A stretch of 64,000 bases of DNA from Stictocephala bisonia. Taxonomy: Eukaryota; Arthropoda; Insecta; Hemiptera; Membracidae. The first letter of the stretch is position 1. The number at the start of each line of letters is the position of its first letter. Of this stretch, positions 36,192-46,960 are shown one piece after another. The position numbers and the translations under genes are program-made. The notes below the pieces were generated by a model. It had not been told where the DNA came from. It made no database searches and saw nothing but the letters and a program-made list of their open reading frames with translations. The stretch is taken from NCBI GenBank assembly GCA_035578905.1, contig JAQJVL010001107.1:124001-188000 (forward strand), written 5' to 3'.

Positions 36192-36193
<2 letters not shown>
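35131..36193. other. Region with a third CTGANGA-hairpin-GAAA core, ending in poly(A)
   Basis: At 35484-35513 (+) CTGAAGA is followed by T, GCCGT, an 8-base loop, ACGGC and GAAA, the same layout as in the two foldback elements. The flanks (35330-35600) are unrelated to those elements by eye. 35700-35900 is GC-balanced with repeated GTTACGCGCAAT/GTTGCGCGCAAT, meaning unknown. The stretch runs into a long A tract at 36194, so part of it may be a retroposed element. Confidence 0.45.

Positions 36194-36231
<38 letters not shown>
36194..36231. repeat. Poly(A) tract, 38 A
   Basis: An uninterrupted run of A followed by CAATAAAATGG. Its length and purity suggest a retroposition tail on the plus strand or a simple homopolymer expansion; no flanking target duplication was identified. 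Confidence 0.85.
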
Positions 36232-36232
<1 letters not shown>

Positions 36233-38460
36233 AATAAAATGGAAATATTTTTATTAATATTTATTATTTTGGTGTACGGTACTAGACTAACAATCATCGC
36301 ATATCCTTTGTTTTTCCTGTAATGTTTTAAGTACAGCTCGCACGTTTTGTTATTGGACCCTTACCTAACTCTCATTAGTGATTTAAGTTATCACCGTAAT
36401 ACTATATCCTAATTAATCTAATGTGTAGCTAAATAAGTGTAAATAATATAAGTTGTTTGATTTTTAGTCATCTTTTTAACCGCAGATGTTTAATATAAGT
36501 ATGTTTGCCATTCATTTAAATGTTACTATTAAATTACAATAATTTTTAAACATGTATAGCCTATATTACTCCCCACAGTTCTAGAGTTGAAGTGTTTGGT
36601 TATTAAAAAAAGGTCCCTGTTCTTCTACTTAGGATTAATTCATCTCATTTGAAAGTGTATGCTTATCATTAATACGATATATATAATTGTTTCAATTTGA
36701 AACCATACTATTACAGTTCAAAATATGCGCAAAACCCAAATTTACGTATTATTTTAAACTATATTATTGTTTATTTGTAATAGTTATTTGTTTATATAGT
36801 TTTGTTAGTTCTTAGCATTGTTTGTTCTGTTCATTCTCAGTTGTGTAAATAAATCATATTCGAATTGTTATAATTAAAAACGCCACAGAGTGCGGCTATA
36901 GTTATTTTTGTTATTATTTAGACTGTGGTTACTTAAAATTAGTTATTTCTTATGTTATTGCTGGTCACGCTACTTGTGAAGTGTTACCAGTGTAATTCCA
37001 GAGTGTCTTTTCCAGAGAAATTGAAAATATAAATAAATTGCAGTTTATCCATACTTTCACATCTAGTAAAATAATAGTATGAAAAACAGATGTGTCAACT
37101 TTAATTATATTCGCCTTAGACATACTTTTTACAATGGTCTGATTCAATCAATGTTATAAAACGGTATTTTTTAAAGGGGGACATAAACAAAATTTACAAT
37201 AATTTCACAACCTGATTAAAATAATGAAAATTGAATCTAAATAATCAGTAGTCTATTTATATTCTATCACGATAATGTTTCCTAATCTATTGCAATTGAC
37301 ATTGAGATTTTTTTTCTCAAGAAGTTAATAATAGAGTCACAACTCTTCATGATTTTGAAAAAAAAAATAAATAAATAAAACTGACCATTTACCAAACAAT
37401 GAAATATTTTACAAACAATCATGTAATTACTTGGAACCAAATAATATATTAATGTTGCGTTACAGACAGTAATAATAAAACATATGTATATAAAAAAATT
37501 AAAAATGATGCCATTTTAAATTAAATGCCTATACACAGATTGTCTGAATCAGGCCATAAGATGAAAGCTATTTTTATCTTGTATAGAAGTAAATTAGTGG
37601 TTTTGTTATTATTTTTTCTAACCCTATCATGAAATTTGAATCTCATTTGGGTTTTATATTTTGCCCAGTATTATTCTATATAAATATCATAGGCCTATTT
37701 CAATATTTATTTTGTCAAATAAATAAATAATGTCAAATTTTTTAATATTTCACTATATTATATATTCCTGGAATATTTGCAGATTAAGTTCATAGTTGAA
37801 AGGAGAGTCATTGATTGGATTTGAAAACAATTTATTTTTGAATCAATTACCGAATATGAAAAAACTAATGATTGAGTACAACAGTCGATTTAATCACCTA
37901 ATCGATGGTTAAAATGTAATAAATAAAGATTTTTCAGATGGGCTAAATAATATGAAAATGTTTACTTAAATCAGCAGTAATTATTGCCAGCATTGCCTAT
38001 AAGTTAGCAGTCTATTCAAGTGTGTCTATTTACAAATACACGGTGTGTTAATCATATAAATCAATATAGTGTTTTAATTTATTCAGTTATAAATATTTCT
38101 TTATTCAATATGAATGTCACCCTGAGTTTTACTGCAATAGTATCAACACAGTATTCTTTATTATTCGAAAGAGATGCAAGCAAATATAAAACAGAGAACC
38201 CGGATAAACGTTGGCAATATGGAATAACGTAAACAATTATCTAAGCAGGACATTGTTTGTGTGTGGGACCTGAGGAAGGAGAGGGCGGGGCGGCTGTCTG
38301 GAGAATGGGAGAGTGGGTTAAGAGGAGGGAAGTGAGAGAGAGAGACGGAAGAGCGTGCGAGAGAGAGAGGAAATAGGGCTATGCGCAGCGCAGCGTGGGG
38401 CCTCAAAACAGATTTGAGGCCTCGCCACAACTCTCCCATATGGATGGAGTATCTCTTTAT
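36232..38460. other. AT-rich intergenic DNA with a polypurine block at the right end
   Basis: 36232-38230 is AT-rich with no gene. 38268-38372 is strongly purine-rich on the plus strand (GA-repeat, for example GAGGAAGGAGAGGGCGGGG and GAGAGAGAGA). It is followed by a hairpin, GCCTCAAA at about 38400 and TTTGAGGC about 5 bases later. Nothing indicates a gene. Confidence 0.55.
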
Positions 38461-38830
38461 ATAGTAAAATCAATGGTATGATGTACGAGTAGCCTCACTT
38501 CCATTGTACATGTTTTTGGTTTGACGGGTGAGTCTACTACCACTGTACGTGCATGATGTACGAGTAGACCCACTTCCACTGTATATGTGTTTGGTTTGAC
38601 GGGTGAGTCCACTACCACTATACGTGTATGATGTACGAGTAGACCCACTTCAACTGTACATGTGTTTGGGTCGACCAGTGAGTCCACTACTACTGTACAT
38701 TTCTTTAGCTAGACGGCTGAGTCCACTACCACTCTACGTGTATGATGGATGAGTAAGCCTAATTCCACTGTACATGTTTTTGAGTCGACGGGCGAGTCCA
38801 CTACCACCATACGTGTATGAGTTTGCTGGG
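38461..38830. repeat. Satellite E family, second locus
   Basis: About five units with the same GTCCACTACCACTGTACGTG, TATGATG and CCACTTCCACTGTACATG blocks as at 32490-33775, 5 kb away. It passes without a break into the next array, whose units keep only the ACCACTGTAC(G/A)TGTATGAGT part. Confidence 0.9.
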
Positions 38831-39950
38831 TCAACTACCACTGTACATGTATGAAAGGGCAGGGTGACCTACCACTGTACATGTATGAGTTAACGGGTGA
38901 GTCCACTACCACTGTACATGTATGAGTTGACGGGTAGGTCCACTAACACTGTACGTTTATGAGTGGGCAGGGTCAACTACCTCTGTAATGCTATGCGTTG
39001 ACAGATTCATACACTACCACTGTACATGTGTATGAGTGGGCAGGGTCAAGTACTACTGGACGAGTATGAGTAGACGGGAGGGTCTACTACTACTGTACGT
39101 TTACTAGTAGACTGATGGGTCCGGTACTACTTAACGTGTATGCGTGTACGGCCGGGTCCACTAATACTGTATGTGTATGAGTAGACGAGTGGGTTCGGTA
39201 CTACTGAACGTATATGTGTTGACGGGAGGGTCCACTAGAACTGTACTTGTACTAGTAGACGGGTGGGGCCGGTACTACTGAACTTGTATGCGTAGACAAG
39301 AGGATCCACAACTACTGTACGTGTAATAGTATACGATTCGGTCCACTATTACTGTACGTGTATGCGTAGACGGGAGGCCCCACTACTACTGTACGTGTAC
39401 TGGTAGACGGGTTTATCCGATACTACTGAACGTGTATGCGTAGATGGGAGGGTCCACTACTACTGTACATGTATGAGTAGACGAGTGGCTCCGGTACTAC
39501 TATACGTGTACTAGTAGACGGGTGTGTCCACTAATACTGTATGTGTACTGGTTGAAGGATTTGTCCGGTACTACTGTACGTGTTTGCGTAGCCGAGAGGG
39601 TCCACTACTACTGTATGTGTACTAGTAGACGGATGGGTCCGGTACTACTGAACGTGTATGCGTAGACGTGAGGGTCCACTACTACTGTACGTGAATGAGT
39701 AGACGAGTGGCTCCGGTACTACTGTACGTGTATGGGTAGACGGGAGGGTTCACTACTACTGTACGTGTGTGAGTAGACGCGTGGGTCCGGTAATACTGTA
39801 CGTGTACTAGTAGACGAGTGGGTTTGGTACTACTGTACGCGTACTAGTAGACGATAGGGTTCGGTACTACTGTACGTGTACTAGTAGACGAGTGGGTTCG
39901 GAACTACTGAACGTGTATGCGTGGAAGGGATGGTCCACTACTACACTTGC
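38831..39950. repeat. Satellite G, about 40-bp units often paired into 80 bp
   Basis: Units run GGTCCACTACTACTGTACGT followed by GTACTAGTAGACGGG, alternating with GTCCGGTACTACTGAACGTG followed by TATGCGTAGACGGGAG. The alternation of CCACTACTACTGTAC and CCGGTACTACTGAAC gives a dimer of about 80 bp. The CTGTACGTGTATG box links it to the satellites at 12, 23 and 33 kb. Confidence 0.88.
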
Positions 39951-41870
39951 AACAAGTGTCTTACATACTAATACCAAATGGTGAGGCCAAACAGGATGGA
40001 TGATACTAGGTATAAAATATTGTAAGTATAACTAACATTACGCGACCCACATACTAATGCCAAATGGTGAGGTCAAAGAGGATGGATGATACTGGGTATA
40101 AGAGTCTGTGAGTATAACTAACATCACGTGACACACATACTAATGCCAAATGGTGAAGTCAAAGAGGATGGATGAGTATAACTAATATCACGCGACCCAC
40201 ATACTAATGCAAAATGGTGAGGTCAAACAGGATGGATGATAATGGGTATAAAAGTCGTTGAGTAGAACTACCAACACGTTACCCACATACTAATGCCAAA
40301 TGGTGAGGTCAAACAGGATGGATGATACTGGGTATCAAAGTCGTTGCGTAGAACTGCCAATACGCGACCCACATACCAATGCCAGATGGTGAGGTCAAAC
40401 AGGATGGATGATACTGGGTATAAAAGTCGTTGAGTAGAACTAACAACACGCGACCCACATACTAATACCAAATGGTGAGGCCAAAGAGGATGGATTATAC
40501 TGGATATAACTGTATATGAGTATAACTAGCATCACGTGACCCACATAATAATACCAAATGGTTAGGCCAAAGAGGATGGATAATACTGGGCATAAATACT
40601 GTGAGTATAACTAACATCACGCGACCTACATACTAATGCCAAATGGTGAGGCCAAAGAGGATGGATAATACTGGGCATAAATACTTTGAGTATAACTAAC
40701 ATCACGCGACCCACATACTAAGCCAAATGTTGAGGCGAAAGAGGATGGATGATACTACGTATAAAATACGGTGAGTATAACTAACATCACGCGACCTACA
40801 TACTAATGCCAGATGGTGAGGCCATAGATTATGGATGATACTAGGTATAATATACGGTGAGTATAACTAACATCACGCAACCCACATACTTATGCCAAAT
40901 TTTGAGGCCAAAGAGGATGGATGATACTGGGTATAAAGGTATGTGAGTATAACTAACATCATGCGACCCACATACTAAAGGCAAATTTTGAGACCAAAGA
41001 GGATGATTGATACTGGGTATAAAAGTTTGTGAGTTTAACTAACATCACGCGACCTACATACTAATGCCAAATGACCTCACCATACATACATATTATGTTT
41101 AAAAATTCCAAGTGGTGAGGCCAAAGAAGATGGATGATATTGGGTATAAAATACGGTGAGTATAACTAACATCACGCGACCCTCATACTAATGCCAAATG
41201 GTGAGGCCAAAGATGATGGATGATACTAAAAATAAAATACTGTGATTATAAATACATTATGTGTCTCACATAATACTGCCACATAGTGAAGCTAAAGTGA
41301 TGGCTCACAATAACAATGAAATACGTGAATACAAATAACACCATACGACCCACTTACTAAAGTCCATGGTAAGGCCAAAGTGATGTATGGTATTGGGCCA
41401 ACATGATGCAACTCACATACTACTGCCACATGGTAAGGCCAAACTGAAGAATAATACTAGGAATAAAAATACTGTGCGTCTTGATGCGACCCACTACTAC
41501 AACATAGTGAGGCCAAAGTGATTGATCGTTCTGAGTATAAAAGACTGTCGGTTTGAATATATCATGCGATCCATATACTAATGACCATAGTGATGTCAAA
41601 CTGGTGATGGATGGAACTATGCATAAAAGTCTATGAGTAATAAATAACATCATGCGACCCACAATTACGGCCACATGGTGAGGCCACAGTGATGGTTACT
41701 AACCTAGAAATAAAAGTATAAGTATAGATAACATCGTGCGACCCACATACTAATGCTAGATGGTGAGGCCAAAGTGCTGGATAGTACTGAGTCCAAAGGT
41801 CTGTGAGTATAACACCACTATTCTCAACTACTGAAGCCATAAGGTGAGCCCAAAGTGATGACCATCAGTT
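39951..41870. repeat. Satellite H, about 86-bp unit
   Basis: The unit contains CACGCGACCCACATACTAAT, GCCAAATGGTGAGG(C/T)CAAA, GAGGATGGATGATACTGGGT and ATAAAA...GAGTATAACTAACAT. Marks at 40041 and 40127 give 86 bp; one unit is shortened to 64 bp. Similarity is high up to about 41240 and falls steadily to 41870. Beyond the end, at about 41945-41965, a fragment (GGCCTCACCTTGTGGC) is inverted relative to the array. No TACGTG box is present, so this is an unrelated family next to satellite G. Confidence 0.9.
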
Positions 41871-42452
41871 TGGGCCCAGTGGGCTCAAACTGCTGGTGAG
41901 CTCAATCTACTGCGAACATCTATGAAAACCCAGCCGTTTGGCCTCACCTTGTGGCGTCAGGCTTGGGCCCAAACAGCTGCGACACAACATTTATATATAT
42001 ATACTTTACTACATATTTTCACTTATCATGTATTTAATGTATTTGTTTGGGTACAGTTTTAAAGAATTTTTGTACTGTTTACCTTTAAACTAAATTGATT
42101 TTACTAAGGATGTTCAATCTAAAATATTTTTGTAATGAAATTGTTAGTACCCATTTAAATAACAAATGTATAATGGGAAAAAGTCATAAACAATGTCTTT
42201 ATGGAGATATGACTGCCTAAAATGACTAATTTGGTCTTTTTGGTCCATACCTCATGAACAAACCGTGTAGTATAATTTATTAAAATTTTGAGAATATAGT
42301 AGAGAAAAGGTACCAATAAACGTAGTGTATGGTAAATCTAAAAATATATATTTGTTTTAAGTGTTATCTATTATTTTCCTAAAAATGATTACTGTTTAAA
42401 TTTTAAGTTAAAATTTTTAAAGTCTTAGCCTATTTGAATAAAAATGTAAATT

Positions 42453-42455
<3 letters not shown>

Positions 42456-42497
<42 letters not shown>
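42456..42497. repeat. (AT)n microsatellite
   Basis: About 20 AT dinucleotides in a row. Confidence 0.9.
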
Positions 42498-42500
<3 letters not shown>

Positions 42501-44889
42501 GCTAGAGTTTACTATAAATGTGGACGTTATGCCTACCTGCCGAATTTGCGGGGCGGGACATGTGGGGAGTATGAGGGGGTGAGAGGGGAGGGGAATACAT
42601 TCCTTGTTCGTTAGTAAGTCAGAATCTTTACTACTCTTAGTGGCAGTTGCGATAAAATCTAGAACAAAATTCCTTAGAGCACTAAACATGGTGCCCAGAC
42701 GAACACCCTTAAGGAAGTGACAGGCCAATATACCTCAAAGTTAACTCCGATAAAAATAATTTCAGTAGTAGATATTTATGGTTAAAAATAGATATAGTTT
42801 ATATTATTATTTTTACATTTTAGTTGTGTACTGCTACATACTAAGTTTATTATAATTTTATTTCGATATAGTGAATACATATTCACCTTTATATAATCAC
42901 CTTACCAATACAGTATAATAATTATACCAAAATTTAAAAAAATTGGTAGACAAAATTAATAATTGTGTAAGAAGTAAGCTTCTGTCCTGCTGACAAGGCA
43001 GTTTGAGCTCAGTTTCATCACCTCTGAAAAGTATCCTCCTCAGTGTAAGTATAATATGCAATAATTTAATACTGATCCTCAAATCCCCTATTAAATTTTT
43101 TCACCTTCTACTAAATATATATTTATTCATATCCTGAAACTGTCATTTCTATTCCCATTAAACTACGTAGTGTGTTTTTTACTTTCCATACATCCTCCAA
43201 CCAGATTTATTTTATTCGTTCTCCTTATCTTCTTTCAGCAAAAAATCAGGTGTCACTACGTCTATTTCATCTCCAATCAGTTTCTGATTGTATTGACATT
43301 ACATTCAGCTGGTAGTTGAGGTTTTCCTTATAAAACTATAAACCTCTGAATTTCCAATATACTTGGGAGGATTGTTGTAAATCAAATAACACCTTAACTA
43401 TATAGTAGAGAAAGAAACATTTATCATTTTGATAACGATTAATAATTGCATTATTCATAATAAAATGAAGCATGGACTTCAATAAATCAATTAATAAATG
43501 GGAAGATATAGATTTTGTATCTTCAACTCCAAATATGTATACATTTTTAAAATAACTTCTTATAATAGCCAATAGGAATAAATCAAAGTCTTTGATAGTT
43601 AATTGTTGGGTCAAGTAACACGTCAAATTAAATTTATTTAATCAAACGTAACCGAACAGCCCATGGTAGAATGCTTATAACATAACCTAAATCCCAAAAG
43701 GCACCGATTGACTATTAAAGCGATGAACCTTATTATTTTCTTGTACGCCAAAACCACGTGACAATAATTAAAGGTATTTTTTGTAAGTTTAGTTTTGTCC
43801 TAGATCTGCTAAACAATCTTTATAACATGTAGTTACATTCTCAAAAAGCATAGTAATTCATGAAAATATATATTTTTAAATTTATTCCAACTCGTTTGTC
43901 ACCCTTGGATACTTTTTTACTCAAAATTATTTGTTAGTAAATAAATTACAGGTAACCAATCAAAATTAAACTTAAATCAGGCGTTGACGATAAAACAGCT
44001 TAAAAAATTTCACCAGTGTGTATCCTCTATTGGCTATAATCCCATAAAAGTACAGTTAAGAGAGCGAAGGGCATATTTTGTGTAGTGTAGAAGGGGGAAG
44101 GGTAGAGGGCACATTCATGTGATGATGACGAATGCTAAGCCCTGATGACAGCTTGATCGCTCACTCCAGCTGCTAAAGCAGGCTTACGCATTGTTAATTG
44201 CATTTGTAAGCCCCGCTGGGCTTTCTACATCTCTGCGATTTAACTGGAAAATGTGTGTGTCTTCAACGCATTGCCTATTAAATATTAATTAAAACTTTTT
44301 ATATTTACGATTGTTCACTAATCTAATGTGCACCTATCTAAGACCAAAATCTTCTACAGCATAAAATTCAGTTGTACCTCGAATAATATAAGTTAGTAAA
44401 ACTGTCTTTACTCTTTATAAAATTACGGTAACCGTGTCATAGTATTGTCAAAAATCCTTAAAAAATTCCAATATGTACGTTGGGAGGATGGGGATTGTAA
44501 CAAAATTAGAATTAGTATGAGGCCACTAATGAAGTGATTAAGTCATACAGTTTACGTACAGTCATTCTTCACACACCCCTTAAGGTACAGCTCACGACTA
44601 TATAGACCTATCCCAAATCACTAAATATCCTCCTAGTGCCCTAAACAATGATAAGAGGTAACATGTAACTTAATTGTTCTGTATGTTTGTATGAGAGTTA
44701 TATTAATAAATAATTTTGGGTCTGTTGGAGGAAGAATTAGAATTTATATACATATGTTGAATGAAACTGCTAATTAATAAGAAAGTTTGTATGTAAGTAA
44801 AAGAACCACTCAAATATAGTAAGTAGGAGGGTTCTTCAAGAACTGTGTGTATGTTTTAATTGGCCATGGCCTGAGGATTCCGACGTCAA

Positions 44890-45010
44890 GCAACGTCAAG
44901 TGAGGCTGTTCCTTGGATGATTGACCAGTGACAGATCTCTCATCCTTGCACGCCACACACCTAACCAGTCACTTTTATGGTTTAGAAGTCCGTGTCCAAG
45001 AGATATAGGG
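44890..45010 (+). repeat. Dispersed repeat, copy 1, with 5S-like CCTTGGATG motif
   Basis: GTTCCTTGGATGATTGACCA followed by GTGACAGATC and, further on, GGTTTAGAAGTCCGTG matches, in order, the minus strand of 45470-45600 (GCTCCTTGGATGGGTGAATA, GTGAGTGATC, GGTTTGGAAGTCACAAG). The stretch CTTGGATGGGTGA resembles the 3' part of 5S rRNA (CTTGGATGGGTGACC), so a 5S-derived SINE is conceivable. The match is short and the rest was not aligned. Confidence 0.45.
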
Positions 45011-45469
45011 GTTCTTATCCCCAACACCGTTAGATAAAATAAGACCTACTTTGTTTTTTTAATTTTTATTTAAATATAGAGGAGGGGTGCCCATTTCTAC
45101 ACTATATGCATCTAGTAGTTGAGGGGTGGACCTTTGAAAACCACATTTAACTATAATACGTTCGGGCTTATCAAAAACTACTAATGATAAACACAATGTG
45201 TATATGCTGTGGATGGGAGGGTCTTTCCAAAATACTTATACAGTTATGAAAAGGCTCCCATCGTTGTGTAGGTACTACATCGTTTAGTTAGGGATCCAGT
45301 CAATAAATTCATTTGTAAAGATAACTACATTCACGAGGGTAAGTTGAACATTATCTGTTACACTTGAAAGTTAGTGGGTTCTATAAAAACTATGAGTTAT
45401 TTTTTACATACCACAATACATATTGTAATAGGCAATCTTACATTACTAGGTGCATATAGCACTAAGAAG

Positions 45470-45600
45470 GCCTAAGAGCCTGGGGTACTAACGACCTTGT
45501 GACTTCCAAACCACCATCAGTGGTGGGAAAGTGGGGATCACTCACTATTCACCCATCCAAGGAGCAGCTACACTCAATGTTGATTAACGTCATTATCTTG
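45470..45600 (-). repeat. Dispersed repeat, copy 2, inverted relative to 44890-45010
   Basis: See the partner copy at 44890-45010; this one is closer to the 5S-like motif (TCCTTGGATGGGTGA on the minus strand). Each copy is flanked by AT-rich DNA and no tail or target duplication could be assigned. Confidence 0.45.
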
Positions 45601-46641
45601 CAATAGCATTCGAATTCTATAAGCAAGGCCACTAGGAATATTATATGACACAACGTAAATATGACAGTTCACCTAACCCTACATGTATATGTTGTTAGAG
45701 AGATGGTTTATCAATTATTACAATTGCATTGTTAGTGAGTGGGCCTTCAGTTGGTTTGTTTAACACGTTGATAGGAATCTTTGAGGCACTAACTATTAGT
45801 ATAGTGATTTAACATTTATTTAAGCACTATATAAAACAATGAAGAACGGAGGATGAAATTATACACACAAAGTAACAAAATTATACGTACTTGGCAATGG
45901 TTACATATGAAAAACAACACTTAGATTTAGATATCACTGTTAGTTTGTACTATACATAGTATGTATTGTATTTAAGGTTATACTTTAGGCTCATTCATAT
46001 TTAGTTGATGTTCTTATTTGATTAAGTATTCGGTTATTTGATTGTTTGGTAAGGTAATTTACGTAAACTGAGTATTTAATTGGTTATTGGTTGTTATAGT
46101 TTGTTAAAATTTAAAGTTAGTTATGGTATAATATATTGTTATGTAGGTTTGTTAGTAGTTGGTATTTGTAGTAATTGTCTACGAAAAGTTGTGGACAGCT
46201 TACTTTTATTTATATTTTTTTACATGTAGTTATTTACAACATTATTTTGTACATAAAATGTGTAATAAGTGAACGTGGCCTAAAAGTCACAATGCTATGA
46301 GATTAATACTATTATTTCAAAAAATAAAAAAACCAAAACCAATATTAACAAAACAAGTTTTTAGTTTTAAATTTTGAGCTATAAATTAAAGTCTGAAGAA
46401 AATATTTGGCATAATTACGAAGTGATATTATTTATATCTGGAAGGTTTTAGATTATTCTGAACACGTGTCATAAACGTTGTACTAGTGGTCCAGTGAATA
46501 TTCATTTACCACTGAGCTTTTATAACTTGACACTTTATAAGATTAGTAGGTGATTAGGTAAAGTAATACATGTATTTTATGTATTTCCCCAACCTTTATA
46601 ATACAGTATCTTGATGATTGTAGTCTAAATGAATTTTAATA

Positions 46642-46960
46642 CAGGGTGGCGCAAAAAGAACGTATGGATTTTAAAAGGCTATAAGTTGGTTAATTTTAAT
46701 CACAGCAAAATTTTAATTACACCAAAACAATCACCAAACAACCCAATTTGAGAGTTGGGTGTTGATAATTATAAGACAATTAACTATTTTTTAAAAATAA
46801 CATCAGAAAGATGGCGTCCTTCTGCATGAATACACATTGCAAGTCTCTCTTCAGAGTTTTCCATAACTTTGTTCAAAGTGTCCTGTGATACAGTGGCAAT
46901 TTCTTCACTTATTGCAGCCTTCAATTCTGTATAACATTTAGCAGAAAACCTTTTTTTTAC
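46642..46960 (-). pseudogene. C-terminal fragment of a mariner/Tc1-type transposase with element end
   Basis: From 46958 to 46784 the minus strand reads FSAKCYTELKAAISEEIATV, then SQDTLNKVMENSEERLAMC, then IHAEGRHLSDVIFKK and a TAG stop. This is the conserved end of an insect mariner-like transposase, in which a final helix (xxVMENFxxRLxxCIxxxGxHLxDVIFKK in other insects) closes the DDE domain. About 140 bp beyond the stop, TACAGGGTGGCGCAAAAAG at 46640-46658 looks like the element's terminus (TA target plus CAGGGTGGCGC). The N-terminal two thirds are missing, so the copy is dead. Confidence 0.8.

Larger units (their letters stand above)
41871..46641. other. Intergenic DNA
   Basis: AT-rich overall, with a G-rich patch at about 42550-42595 and a GC-balanced patch at about 44040-44260. 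No gene is supported. A minus-strand frame at 42417-42728 is open only because it runs through the AT microsatellite. The repeat pair at 44890-45010 and 45470-45600 is listed separately. Confidence 0.5.

Noticed and set aside
42417..42728. 103-codon minus-strand frame
   Set aside because: Its C-terminal part is (YI)n encoded by the AT microsatellite; no recognisable domain elsewhere.
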